NCBI GenBank assembly: GCA_017517815.1
Contig: JAFWYA010000030.1
Span: forward strand, 1 to 64,000
Length of the DNA: 64,000 nt
DNA from: Clostridia bacterium
GTDB taxonomy: Bacteria; Bacillota_A; Clostridia; Christensenellales; Aristaeellaceae
Direction of reading: 5' to 3'
Positions within the stretch are counted from its first letter, which is position 1. Each line of letters opens with the position of its first letter. A program made the position numbers and the translations under genes. This document shows positions 42,785 to 52,000 of the stretch, one piece after another. Under the pieces are notes generated by a model, which was not told the origin of the DNA, searched no databases, and saw nothing but the letters and a program-made list of their open reading frames with translations.

Positions 42785-43361
42785 ATCTTCTGCCAATCCT
42801 GCTGCACAGGCATATGATCAGCTGGCCGGGAATGCCCAGCAGCATGACCTCCCATACCGGCAGCCCGGCACAGGCAAGGGTTACGCATAGCGACAAAAGC
42901 AGCGTCCACAGCATGCAGGAAATGATGGCGTAGTTTCGGCGGCGGTTAAACCACAGGGTGTTGAGCACCAGCCATACGATGCAAGCGGCAGGCAGCGCAT
43001 ACAGAAATACCGGCCAGAACCGCAGAATGATGTACAGCAGCAGCGCCAGCGCGGCAACGCTCACCAGCGAAATGGCGGTGATCAGCCGGCGTGTACGCTG
43101 CGCTGCGGCAGGTACAGGTGCAGGGGCAGCAGGCGCAGATGAGGGCGCGGAGCCGTCCTGCAAAAGACTGTCCACCGTCACATGAAACAGATCGGCAATG
43201 TGCTTGAGCACACTCACATCCGGCACTGATTCGCCGCGTTCCCACTTGGAAACGGCTTTATCAGAATAGTGCAGCGCCTCGGCCAATTCCAGCTGCGTCA
43301 TACCGGCGGCCTGACGCAGGGCGGCGATGTTGCGGGCGATGATGGGTTTCAGCTGGTCCAT
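42783..43361 (-). CDS. XRE regulator with C-terminal membrane segments
   Basis: A 192-residue protein. The HTH spans residues 8-60 (MTQLELAEALHYSDKAVSKWERGES). A Pro/Ala-rich linker (SAPAAPAPVPAAAQ) is followed by four hydrophobic segments (from about residue 90), so it is a membrane-tethered DNA-binding protein. Such proteins can respond to envelope or cell-surface cues. The ATG at 43359-43361 is preceded by AAGGAGG on the minus strand. The divergent hemolysin III gene is a likely target. Confidence 0.8.
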   Translation of the reverse strand: MDQLKPIIARNIAALRQAAGMTQLELAEALHYSDKAVSKWERGESVPDVSVLKHIADLFHVTVDSLLQDGSAPSSAPAAPAPVPAAAQRTRRLITAISLVSVAALALLLYIILRFWPVFLYALPAACIVWLVLNTLWFNRRRNYAIISCMLWTLLLSLCVTLACAGLPVWEVMLLGIPGQLIICLCSRIGRR

Positions 43362-43430
43362 GAAGAACCTCCTTCCTACGAACAGTGGTATAGCACAATC
43401 GGGCGTAAAATGCAATGGACACAACGGTTT

Positions 43431-43485
43431 CTACTGTGGGTAGAGCGGCATTCCACCACAGGTAGAGCACCCAAAACCAACGGTA
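43431..43485. promoter_or_regulatory. Cluster of CTAC(C)-type operator-like sites
   Basis: CTACTGTGGGTAG (43431-43443) is a palindrome with a TGTGG centre. A related site on the minus strand, CTACCTGTGGTGG, lies at 43453-43465, and a third, CTACCGTTGGT, at about 43475-43485. They sit between the divergent XRE and hemolysin III genes. Confidence 0.5.
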
Positions 43486-43543
43486 GGTTGAATGAATCCG
43501 CCGCTGACCGTACAATACTGCAGGCAGGAAGGAGGAATTTTTG

Positions 43544-44209
43544 ATGACAAGAACCAAACTTCGTGACCGCTGCCTGCCGGATTATACGCATGGCGAGGAA
43601 CTGTTCAATATGATCTCCCACATGGCGGGCGGCGCGCTGGGTGCGGCTGTGCTGGTGCTGTGTCTGTGGCGCAGCATGGGCGATGGGTGGAAGATGGTGA
43701 GCAGCTTTGTATACGGGCTTACCTTTATAGCGCTCTACACGGTTTCCAGCATCTATCATGGCCTTCGCACCGGCACGGCCAAGCGCGTTTGGCAGGTGCT
43801 GGATCACTGCACCATTTATGTGTTTATCGCGGGCACCTATACGCCTGTGATGCTTGTTTCGCTCAGACCTGTACATCCCGGCTGGGCATGGGGGATTCTG
43901 GGCGCTGTGTGGGGACTGGCTGTGCTGGCCATCGTGCTCAACGCCATCGATCTGAAGACCTTCAAGGTGTTTTCCATGGTGTGCTACATTGGCATGGGCT
44001 GGTGCGTGATATTGGGCATCAAGCCCGTGATGGAGGTCGTCGCCTCGCCGGGACTCTGGCTGCTGGTATGGGGCGGCGTGGCCTATACAGTAGGTGCGGT
44101 GCTGTACGGCATGGGAAAAAAGCGGCGATACATGCATTCGGTATTCCATGTGTTTTGCCTCATCGGCAGTCTGCTGCAGGCGATGTGCATTCTGCAGTAT
44201 GTGCTGTAA
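43544..44209 (+). CDS. Hemolysin III family membrane protein (YqfA/PAQR-like)
   Basis: A 221-residue membrane protein with seven hydrophobic segments. Motifs of the family are LFNMISHMAGGALG, TVSSIYHGL with the metal-site His, LDHCTIYVFIAGTYTPVML and HSVFHVFCLIGS, in which the Ser/His/Asp/His residues form the putative Zn site of PAQR proteins. The role may be lipid amide hydrolysis; true hemolysis is not implied. The ATG follows GGAGGAATTTTTG. Confidence 0.85.
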   Translation: MTRTKLRDRCLPDYTHGEELFNMISHMAGGALGAAVLVLCLWRSMGDGWKMVSSFVYGLTFIALYTVSSIYHGLRTGTAKRVWQVLDHCTIYVFIAGTYTPVMLVSLRPVHPGWAWGILGAVWGLAVLAIVLNAIDLKTFKVFSMVCYIGMGWCVILGIKPVMEVVASPGLWLLVWGGVAYTVGAVLYGMGKKRRYMHSVFHVFCLIGSLLQAMCILQYVL

Positions 44210-44215
44210 AAAAAC

Positions 44216-44244
44216 GACCGGACAAATTGTCCGGTCATTTTTTT
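44216..44244. terminator. Terminator after hemolysin III gene
   Basis: GACCGGAC pairs with GTCCGGTC around AAATT and is followed by seven T; the other strand also has an A/T-rich flank. Confidence 0.85.
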
Positions 44245-44560
44245 AAACATCCTCCAGCACATGACGGCGGCGGGAGGACTTTTTTTCGTCCTCGGGAAAG
44301 ATGTAGCTCAGCTCCATATAATCAAAGCTGACGGATTCCACGAAATGCTCGGGCTTGAAGCGCGTAAGGGCGTATTCTTCCCAGTCGGCGTAGTGACGGG
44401 GCAGCCACATGGGCTGGCTGAGATCCAGTGTGGGCAGCAGCTCGCGCAGCGCGTCCTCCACATCGTCCTTTTCACAGGGATAAACGGCGTCGCGCTCCAC
44501 GCGGTGGCCCTTCATCAGGCGCACCCAGATGCGTCCGGGGGCAGGCTTGGGCATGCTCAC
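44243..44560 (-). CDS. Small conserved hypothetical protein
   Basis: A 105-residue charged soluble protein with no recognised domain. It includes IWVRLMKGHRVERDAVYP, WLPRHYADWEEYALTRF and a basic tail KKSSRRRH. Translation begins with GTG overlapping the LacI stop (GTGA) or, less well spaced, the ATG six bases on. The coupling suggests co-expression with the regulator. Confidence 0.65.
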   Translation of the reverse strand: MSMPKPAPGRIWVRLMKGHRVERDAVYPCEKDDVEDALRELLPTLDLSQPMWLPRHYADWEEYALTRFKPEHFVESVSFDYMELSYIFPEDEKKSSRRRHVLEDV

Positions 44561-45576
44561 TCATCCTTTCCGGAAATGTCCAAAACGCTGTCGCGCTCCT
44601 TCAGGGTGAAGGGCACTTCGATAAAGGTGGGTTCTTCCGTCACGCCGGAGATCACGTCCAGCATCAGGTTCATGGCGGCCACGCCCAGCTGGTGGGGGTT
44701 GACGTCGAACGAAGTCAGCGCGGGGGAATGATGGCGGCCGGCCTCGATGTTGTTGAAGCTGATGATACTCACATCCTGCGGTGCGTTCAGGCCGATCTCG
44801 CTCAGAAGACCCGTCAGACCGATGGCGAGGTTGTCATCCATGCAGACCACGGCAGTGGGACGGTCGGACGCGGCAAAGATCTGACGCAGACGGTCGTTGT
44901 CGGGGCTGTTGAGGTTGAACTGGCTGGAAACGATCCAGTCGGGACGCAGGGCGATTCCGGCGGCGGTCAGGGCCTGCTCGTATCCCTGATAGCGGTCGGT
45001 GGTCACGACGAACTTCTGGTCATAACCCAGGAACAGGATGCGGCGATGGCCGCGCTGCATCAGGTAATCGGTGGCTTCACGACCGACTTTCACGTTGTCG
45101 TTGTCTACAAAATAGGGCGTTTCATTGTGCAGCGGACGGCCAATGATGACCATCGGGATATGCGGCAGACGGGCAGGGGCGTCCTCGGCAGCCAGCAGCA
45201 CCAAACCGCTCACGTAGCCGCTTTCGGCCAGGTTGCGCCCGGCGTCGGCGGAGGTGACGGCCTCGCTGCCGGTGGCCAGCAGCAGGTGATAGTGCCGTTC
45301 ACTTGCTGCGCAGCCCAGTCCCTGCAGCACGGCGGAGTGAAAGGGAACGCCGAGGCTCTGTCCGGCGTCGCCGGGGAAGACGATGCCGATGATGCTGGTT
45401 TTGCGGTCGACCAGGCTGCGGGCCATCTGGTTGGGGTGGAAGTCCAGTTCCTGTGCTACCTGATGTACGCGGTCGCGGACCTCCTGACTGATGCGGTTGT
45501 TATTGCGCAAGGCGCGGCTGACGGTCGAAGGCGATACGCCAACGACCTTTGCCACGTCCTTAATGGTGACTTTCAT
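44557..45576 (-). CDS. LacI-family transcriptional repressor
   Basis: A 339-residue regulator. The N-terminal HTH and hinge are VTIKDVAKVVGVSPSTVSRALRNNNRIS and HPNQMARSLVDRKT; the rest is a sugar-binding, type 1 periplasmic fold with IGIVFPGDAG near residue 63 and VVCMDDNLAIGLTGLLSEIGL near residue 245. The ATG at 45574-45576 has AAAGGAGCC upstream. A LacI-type palindrome CAAACGTTTG lies just after its own promoter, implying negative autoregulation. Effector and other targets are unknown. Confidence 0.9.
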   Translation of the reverse strand: MKVTIKDVAKVVGVSPSTVSRALRNNNRISQEVRDRVHQVAQELDFHPNQMARSLVDRKTSIIGIVFPGDAGQSLGVPFHSAVLQGLGCAASERHYHLLLATGSEAVTSADAGRNLAESGYVSGLVLLAAEDAPARLPHIPMVIIGRPLHNETPYFVDNDNVKVGREATDYLMQRGHRRILFLGYDQKFVVTTDRYQGYEQALTAAGIALRPDWIVSSQFNLNSPDNDRLRQIFAASDRPTAVVCMDDNLAIGLTGLLSEIGLNAPQDVSIISFNNIEAGRHHSPALTSFDVNPHQLGVAAMNLMLDVISGVTEEPTFIEVPFTLKERDSVLDISGKDE

Positions 45577-45611
45577 TGTGCGGCTCCTTTGAAAAGAAAT
45601 CTTTGAAAGCG

Positions 45612-45660
45612 CAAACGTTTGTATCCAATATATATTATCACGCTGTATACAAATTGTCAA
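45612..45660 (-). promoter_or_regulatory. Promoter and LacI-type operator of the lacI-like gene
   Basis: On the minus strand TTGACA (45660-45655), 17 bases, TAATAT (45637-45632). The palindrome CAAACGTTTG (45621-45612) lies at about +4 to +13 from the expected start, a place where the repressor would block its own transcription. Confidence 0.75.
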
Positions 45661-45690
45661 GTAAGGGCGTTTTTTGCTTCATAATAAACA

Positions 45691-45724
45691 AAAAAAGAGC
45701 AAGCCGCGAAAGCTGCGGCTTGCT
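45691..45724 (-). terminator. Terminator of the GT2 operon
   Basis: AGCAAGCCGC pairs with GCGGCTTGCT around a seven-base loop, followed on the minus strand by C and seven T. Confidence 0.85.
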
Positions 45725-45737
45725 TTGTGATGATGGT

Positions 45738-46661
45738 TCAGGCCTTGCGGCGGATGATATAGATGGGGCGGTTTTTGGTTTCCAGATAGGTTTTGCTGAG
45801 GTACTGGCCAAGGATGCCGATGCAGAACAGCTGAATGCCGCCCAGCAGCAGCACGATGCAGATGGTGGCCGGGAAGCCTGCAACGGGATCGCCGAAGAGG
45901 ATGGTTTTGAAGAAGAAGAACAAAAGCATCAAAAACGCAGCGATGCAGAACACAACGCCGGCGATGGAGGCAATGGCCAGCGGCGCAGTGGAGAAGCCGA
46001 TGATGCCGTCGATGGAGTACAGCAGCAGCTTCCAGAAGGACCACTTGGTTTCACCGGCAACGCGCTCGATGTTTTCATACTCCAGCCACTTGGTCTTGAA
46101 GCCTACCCAGCTGAACAGGCCCTTCGAAAAGCGGCTGACCTCGCGCAGGCTGAGGATGGAATCAACCATCTGGCGGGTCATCAGGCGGAAATCGCGCGCG
46201 CCGTCGACGATTTCGGTCTGACTGATCTTGTTGATGAGGCGGTAGAAGGCGCGGGCGAAGAAGCTGCGGATCTTCGGTTCGCCGCTGCGGGTGACGCGGC
46301 GGCTGGCCACGCAGTCGTAGCCCTCTTCCTCAATGCCGTGCAGCATGTCCTTCAGCAGCGCAGGCGGATCCTGCAGGTCGACGCCCATGATGGCCACGTA
46401 GTCGCCGGTGGCATTTTCCATGCCGGCAAACATGGCGCTTTCCTTGCCGAAGTTGCGCGAGAAGCTGATGTAGTGCACACGCTCGTCGCGCTCATGCAGG
46501 GCCTCCATGGCGGGCAGGGTGGCGTCGCGGCTGCCGTCGTCGACAAACACAAATTCAAACTCCACCGGCATGCCGCTGGTCTCCTTCAAAAAGGCCTCGT
46601 AAAACAGAGGAATGGCTTCCTCTTCGTTGTAGCAGGGAACGACGATGCTGATCTTTTTCAT
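45738..46661 (-). CDS. Glycosyltransferase family 2, GtrB/DPM type
   Basis: A 307-residue membrane-bound GT2 that transfers a sugar from a nucleotide to polyprenyl phosphate. The GT-A domain starts with KISIVVPCYNEEEAIPLFYEAF; further motifs are FVFVDDGSRD, GVDLQDPPALLKDM (the D-x-D-like metal site near residue 95) and RDFRLMTRQ. Two C-terminal membrane helices begin near residue 230. The ATG at 46659-46661 is best spaced from AAAGGAGC. It likely feeds a GT-C type transferase that decorates wall polymers. Confidence 0.88.
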   Translation of the reverse strand: MKKISIVVPCYNEEEAIPLFYEAFLKETSGMPVEFEFVFVDDGSRDATLPAMEALHERDERVHYISFSRNFGKESAMFAGMENATGDYVAIMGVDLQDPPALLKDMLHGIEEEGYDCVASRRVTRSGEPKIRSFFARAFYRLINKISQTEIVDGARDFRLMTRQMVDSILSLREVSRFSKGLFSWVGFKTKWLEYENIERVAGETKWSFWKLLLYSIDGIIGFSTAPLAIASIAGVVFCIAAFLMLLFFFFKTILFGDPVAGFPATICIVLLLGGIQLFCIGILGQYLSKTYLETKNRPIYIIRRKA

Positions 46662-46677
46662 GTGCATGCTCCTTTGG

Positions 46678-47859
46678 TCAGTCTACGGTAAAGGTAAGCG
46701 TCTGAACGATCAGGGTACTCAAAAGCGCGCGTACGGACTGATCGCCGTCAAGAGTATAAATATCGGCCTCACACAGCCAGTCGCTGCCGTGCACGGCGGC
46801 CATTACGTCCAGCTGCACGCTGCATTCGCCGCTGCGTACCCAGTAGCCCAGCAGCGTATTTTCTACGCCGGATACCATTACGCGTTCTTCGGCATCCAGC
46901 AGGATGGCAATGCCGAAACGGTCCACCAGCATCTGACGGATGGGCTGGGCAAGCGTGGCCATCATATCGGCAGTGACACCTGCAAAATCAGGCTCGCGAG
47001 CGCAGAACAGGGTGACTGCGCCCTTCATGTCGCCGGTGAGCAGCAGCGTTACGCCATGCTCTGTGATATCCTCCACGAAGGAGTTGAAAACGGCATCCGC
47101 ACCTTCGGCATTGGCGGAGAGGAACTGCTGGCGGATGCTTTCAAGCTCATCGGCAGGTGTGGCGGAAGTAACGACAATAAAATCATCGGGCAGCTTCAGG
47201 GTGAAACGGCCTTCGGGATCGGTGTAATCACTGCCCTGAAGCACATTGGCCTCGCCGCTGAAATTGAGGCTTTTAAGGAAAAACTGCAGGTCGGAAACGT
47301 CACTTTCAAGCTCTTTGGCGGCCTGTTCGTCGTAGCGGTACATGGCTTCGTCCGGCCATACAGCCCAAACCTCAACCATGCTGTTATCGGTACAGAAGGC
47401 AAAGGCCTCTGCCTTAAGGAGCACAACTGTGTTTTCACCCACGGTCAGATCTGTGGTGATGTGCAGCGCCTGTGTGCCGTAAACCTCTTCCACCTGCGCG
47501 CAGCTGGCATCATCATTGACGCTGACGACTTCCTTTGCGATGTTTGCAGCAATTTGTGGCCACATCGAGAGCAGTTCTTCAGCAGAGCGGGCGGTACGCA
47601 CCGGCGTGCTGCTCACGCTGGCCAGCGCGCGGCCGCATGGCATGCGCAGCACATATACGTCTCCGCGAAGCACCGCCTGCTGCATCAGGTCGTACATGGG
47701 CTGCAGGCCATCGGGCACGGCGAGGGACGCGACGTCGGTTACATAACATACCTCTGCGCCGTCGGGCAGAGCGTAGGAGGCGATGGTGTCCTCCTGGGCC
47801 AGGGCCGCCGGTATGAACAGCATCAGGCTCAAAACAAGAGCCAGCATGCGTTTGATCAT
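46678..47859 (-). CDS. Secreted protein of unknown function
   Basis: A 393-residue protein with a signal peptide ending ALA-QED. The mature chain repeats a pattern seen in Clostridia exported proteins: a VYGTQALHITTDLTVGE strand pair, then YTDPEGRFTLKLPDDFIVVTSATPADELESI near the middle. The C-terminal part has DWLCEADIYTLDGDQS. No family assigned. The ATG at 47857-47859 follows GGAG; it is 16 bases ahead of the GT2 gene, so the two form an operon. Confidence 0.7.
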   Translation of the reverse strand: MIKRMLALVLSLMLFIPAALAQEDTIASYALPDGAEVCYVTDVASLAVPDGLQPMYDLMQQAVLRGDVYVLRMPCGRALASVSSTPVRTARSAEELLSMWPQIAANIAKEVVSVNDDASCAQVEEVYGTQALHITTDLTVGENTVVLLKAEAFAFCTDNSMVEVWAVWPDEAMYRYDEQAAKELESDVSDLQFFLKSLNFSGEANVLQGSDYTDPEGRFTLKLPDDFIVVTSATPADELESIRQQFLSANAEGADAVFNSFVEDITEHGVTLLLTGDMKGAVTLFCAREPDFAGVTADMMATLAQPIRQMLVDRFGIAILLDAEERVMVSGVENTLLGYWVRSGECSVQLDVMAAVHGSDWLCEADIYTLDGDQSVRALLSTLIVQTLTFTVD

Positions 47860-47930
47860 CTGTATCACTCCAAATGGGCACTTTGATATTTTATTGTACC
47901 ACGTTATGCGTTTTTTCGCAATGAATGGTG

Positions 47931-48851
47931 TTATGATTGGGTCAGACTGCGGGGCAGGCGCATATCGTCGCGGTAGACTTTTGCCCAGTCAAAATCGCAA
48001 ATGAGCTCTTCCAGCGTCGCAGGGCGCTCTTCAGACAAAAGGCCTGCGCTGAAGGCCAGCTTGCCCAACAGCTGCGGCGCGGTGAAACGGCGTGACAGCG
48101 CAGTGAGATCCAGATCGCGGTCGCGCTTGGCCAGCCGCCTGCCGTCAGCATCCATCAAGAGGGGAATATGGATGTACTCCGGTACCGGATAGCCCAGCCT
48201 GCGCAGCAGATATATTTGTCTGGGTGTGGCGCTTAAGATGTCGCGGCCGCGCACCACCTGCGTAACGCCGCTGAGCGCGTCATCCACCACCACTGCCAGC
48301 TGATAACCAAACAGCCCGTCTGAACGGCGCAGGATAAAATCGCCGCAGTCGCAGGCGAGGTTTTCGCATTGGTCGCCGTACAGCCCGTCCTGAAAGCAAA
48401 GTACTTCGTCCGGTACGCGGACGCGCATGGCCGGGGCGCGGTTTTCGGCAAGGCGCGCTGCTTCATCAGCCGTCAGGTTTGCGCAGGTGCGCTGATACAC
48501 AAACTGGGTGTCGCCCAGGTTGGGTGCAACGCTGGCATGCAGCTGTGCCCGCGTGCAGAAGCAGGGGTAGATCAGCCCCTGCTTTGCAAGATTGTCCAGA
48601 TGCTGCTGGTAAATGTGCGAGCGCTGGCTTTGCCACAGCGGTTCTTCATCCCACGTGAAGCCAAACCACCGCAAATCTTCAATGGCCTGCAGCGACAGTG
48701 CGCGCGGACAGCGGGGAATATCAAGATCCTCGATACGCAGAAGAAAACGTCCGCCTTCATGGCGCACGGAAAGGTAGGCAAGCATGGCGCACAGCACATT
48801 GCCAAGGTGCAGCCTGCCGCTGGGCGTTGGCGCAAAACGGCCTGTGAGCAT
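47931..48851 (-). CDS. gluQ: Glutamyl-Q tRNA(Asp) synthetase
   Basis: A 306-residue truncated paralogue of glutamyl-tRNA synthetase. It has the class I HIGH-type motif PTPSGRLHLGN at residues 8-18, the CFCTRAQL segment, VVRGRDIL, and the KMSKS counterpart RLAKRDRD near residue 245. The anticodon-binding domain is missing, as in GluQ-RS, which attaches glutamate to queuosine in tRNA-Asp. A GluQ-RS in a Clostridia-like genome implies queuosine-modified tRNA. The ATG at 48849-48851 follows AAAGGAGGG. Confidence 0.85.
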   Translation of the reverse strand: MLTGRFAPTPSGRLHLGNVLCAMLAYLSVRHEGGRFLLRIEDLDIPRCPRALSLQAIEDLRWFGFTWDEEPLWQSQRSHIYQQHLDNLAKQGLIYPCFCTRAQLHASVAPNLGDTQFVYQRTCANLTADEAARLAENRAPAMRVRVPDEVLCFQDGLYGDQCENLACDCGDFILRRSDGLFGYQLAVVVDDALSGVTQVVRGRDILSATPRQIYLLRRLGYPVPEYIHIPLLMDADGRRLAKRDRDLDLTALSRRFTAPQLLGKLAFSAGLLSEERPATLEELICDFDWAKVYRDDMRLPRSLTQS

Positions 48852-49015
48852 AAAAAGCCCTCCTTTCAGTGATGCATCTGTTACGACTATAACAGAAGAC
48901 TGCTGAAACCACAAGAAGGGAAGCATTTATATATCTGTTGGAATGTTGAAAAATGCATCGTTTTGTGGCAGATGGGACATGGAAAAAAACGGAAAAAGTG
49001 ATATACTCTTATTGT

Positions 49016-49044
49016 GGGACAACTCACAGCTTTTTTGTTGTCCC
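49016..49044 (+). other. Hairpin in the 5' leader of the adhesin gene
   Basis: GGGACAAC pairs with GTTGTCCC around a 13-base loop, 50 bases before the ATG and after a TATACT at 49002. It could affect mRNA stability or premature ending; it is not a known riboswitch. Confidence 0.5.
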
Positions 49045-49093
49045 TAAATACAGAAATCAACCGCTGGTCATACGAAAGGAAGCGCTTATAAAA

Positions 49094-52000
49094 ATGAAAC
49101 GGTTTTGGGGTTTGCTGATGCTGCTGGTACTTGTGCTTGCCGTGGCGGGAGCGGAGACTGCAACGGATACATACGTGTTTAAACCAAATGACAGGTATTA
49201 TGCCGCCTCACCGCACAGGGTAGGCGTAGCAAGCACCAGCCTTCCATGGGGATATACAGATGGGGCCAGTATATATAAAATGGTCAAAGACGGCAACATC
49301 TATATGGGCTATTGTGCCGATCTTGGCCAGTTTTTTGGAGCCGACAAAATCAACTACCATCGTTATGAACTTGAGTATTCCGGTGCATTGCCGGGAAATC
49401 GGCAAGGGCTGTGGTTTAGGCAGAACGCAGGTAAAGTGCGCGCTATTCTGGAGCACGGCTACTGGCCGGAGGGTGCAACCTTTGTCAACGGAAAAGCGCA
49501 GGATACGAGAGAATACCGCGACGCCATCCGTATCCAGCTAGAAGCGCTGGGAACGGCAGCAGGCCTTTCTGAAGAAGAGGCAAAAAAATTGACCGGCGCT
49601 GAAGCAATCACGGCAACACAGGCGGCCATCTGGTCGTACACAAATGGTTATCAGCCGGCTGCATACGACAGCCAACCGGTGACTTTCAGCAGCTCAACAT
49701 ATGTATTGCAGAAATATCCTCACTGGTTCAGTTATCTTAATGATAAGTCCATCACCGTGGCCGACAACATTGCGGCAGTGCCTGATGAAGGAAATTATCC
49801 AAACGAAGAACCGCTGCCTAACTGGGAGGGAGGGGAGTATGCGAGCCAGCTCAAGCCGGTCTATGATCGCATTTTGGCTGTTTATAACTATCTGGTTGGG
49901 TGCACTCCCGTCGAAAAGCCGCTGACACGTCAGCTGGACAATGAATACGTCATCCTTTCGGATGTGTGGGATGGCAGCGGATCCGGCAACTGGTGGGACT
50001 GGATTTTCGGAACAGCGAAGCCTGATCAGCCCTATTACTGCGTGCTGGCCCGCTTCAAGCTGACTGGTGATGACAAGCAGCTCAATGCTTTGGAGTTGGA
50101 AGCAAAGCTGATGGTCGACGGTCAAGAGGCCGTTGCGCAGAACTTTGATCTGAAGGCTGCCAACCCCGGCAACACTACATCCGCTGAACTTACCGGCCCG
50201 GATGCCAACGGTTATTATACGGTGAAGTTCCTCTACCCGCTGACGGCAGCACAGGTGGAGGGCAGTTCCCAGGTGGTGCTTACCCTCAGCGGCAATCAGA
50301 CGGTGGAAGATACCTACCTGTACTATCCCTATAAAGACGAAGATACGGATGGCCGTACGCACAGCCAGGCGCTGGTGGGCCGCGGTCACGGCCTTCAGAC
50401 CATTGATGACACCTCCACGCTGTCCATCGATTCGGCGAAATGGACGATCAGCGGCAAAAAGTACCGCCACAGCGACCTGTCCAAAGTGCCGTATGAATTC
50501 AAGCTGGAGCAGATCGATGACAGCGGCAATGCGGTCAGTTCTTTCCCTGCCGTTACGGTGAAAAACGATGACAGCGGCAGCTTCAGCTTCCCGGCCATCA
50601 GCTATGTCAACCCCGGCACCTACCGTTATAAGGTGACGGAGGTCATCCCTGCCGGTGCTGACGACGCAGAATATGATCAGGGTCACTACATTGTGACCGT
50701 TACCGTAAGCAAAAGCGGTTCTGTGCTGCTGGTGAACGACACGCCAACCATTCAGTATTATGCAGACAGCAGTGCGGCTGGTCAAACCCAAACGGAGATC
50801 GCCTTTGTCAACAGGCCGACCATCACCTTTACGGTAAACAAGGTATGGGCTATTCTACCGGAAGATGCGGCTCTCAAGCCGGACGCCGTCAGCGTTATTC
50901 TGTATGAAAACAACATCCGCTACGGGGAACCTGTTACCCTCAGCGAAGCCAACGGCTGGAGCTACACCTGGGAAGACCTGAACCCCAACTCCAGCTGGCG
51001 TGTACAGGAGGAATCGCTTGATAACTTTGCCTCCAGCACTCCGGAAACGTTTGGCCCGGACGATCTGGACGGTAAGTCCGGCCATGAGGCGATCATCACC
51101 AACAGCAGCCTTACCACGACTGTCAGCGCGCGCAAGGTATGGAATCTGCAGCCCTATCACAAGCAGACGCCCGTCACCCTGCAGCTGGTAATGGACGGCA
51201 AGCCTGTTGAGGGCAAGTCTGTCATGCTGCCCATCAATGGAAACCAGTGGTGGTGCACCTGGCTCAATCTGGAACGCGGCCACACATGGAAGGTTCAGGA
51301 GGTTAATGTGCCCGACGGCATGACCTCCAGCGTGGAGGTAACGTCCAACGGGCGCGACTTTGCCTTTGTGGTCACCAATACCGGCAATGTGGAAAAGGCC
51401 GATTACACTGTGCAAAAGACGTGGAGCCTTGAGGAATATCAGACCAAAGAGCCCGTGCAGGTAAAGCTGTTCTACAGCGTCGACGGCGAGGATTGGACAC
51501 AGTACGGAGACGAGGTCACGCTGAATGAGGCCAACAGTTGGAGCCATACCTGGAGCCAGCTGGAGACCGGTTATCAGTGGAAGGTGGAAGAAGTCAATGT
51601 GCCCGAAGGCATGACGGTCACCTGCAGCGGCCCTGCGAAGAATGGCGAAGGCTATCAATTCACCATCAACAACGCTACGAATGTCACCAAAAAGCAGTAC
51701 AGCGTGCGCAAAGACTGGAACCTGAAGGACTATGATGCAGCCCTGAAACGGGAGATCGAAGTGCAGCTGTACAGGGCGGAGGGCGACGGCGCTCCTGCTG
51801 CCTATGGCGAAAAGGTAAAGCTCAACCAGGCCAACAACTGGAGTCACAGCTTCGGCGAGCTGGATGCGCACTACACCTGGTCTGTGGAGGAAGTGTCGTC
51901 CATCGGCCATGTGACCACCGCCTACACCACTGAAACCGACGATGCGACCGGCGCGGTCACGCTGGTGATCACCAATACATCCGAGGCTGAAAAGGCGGAT

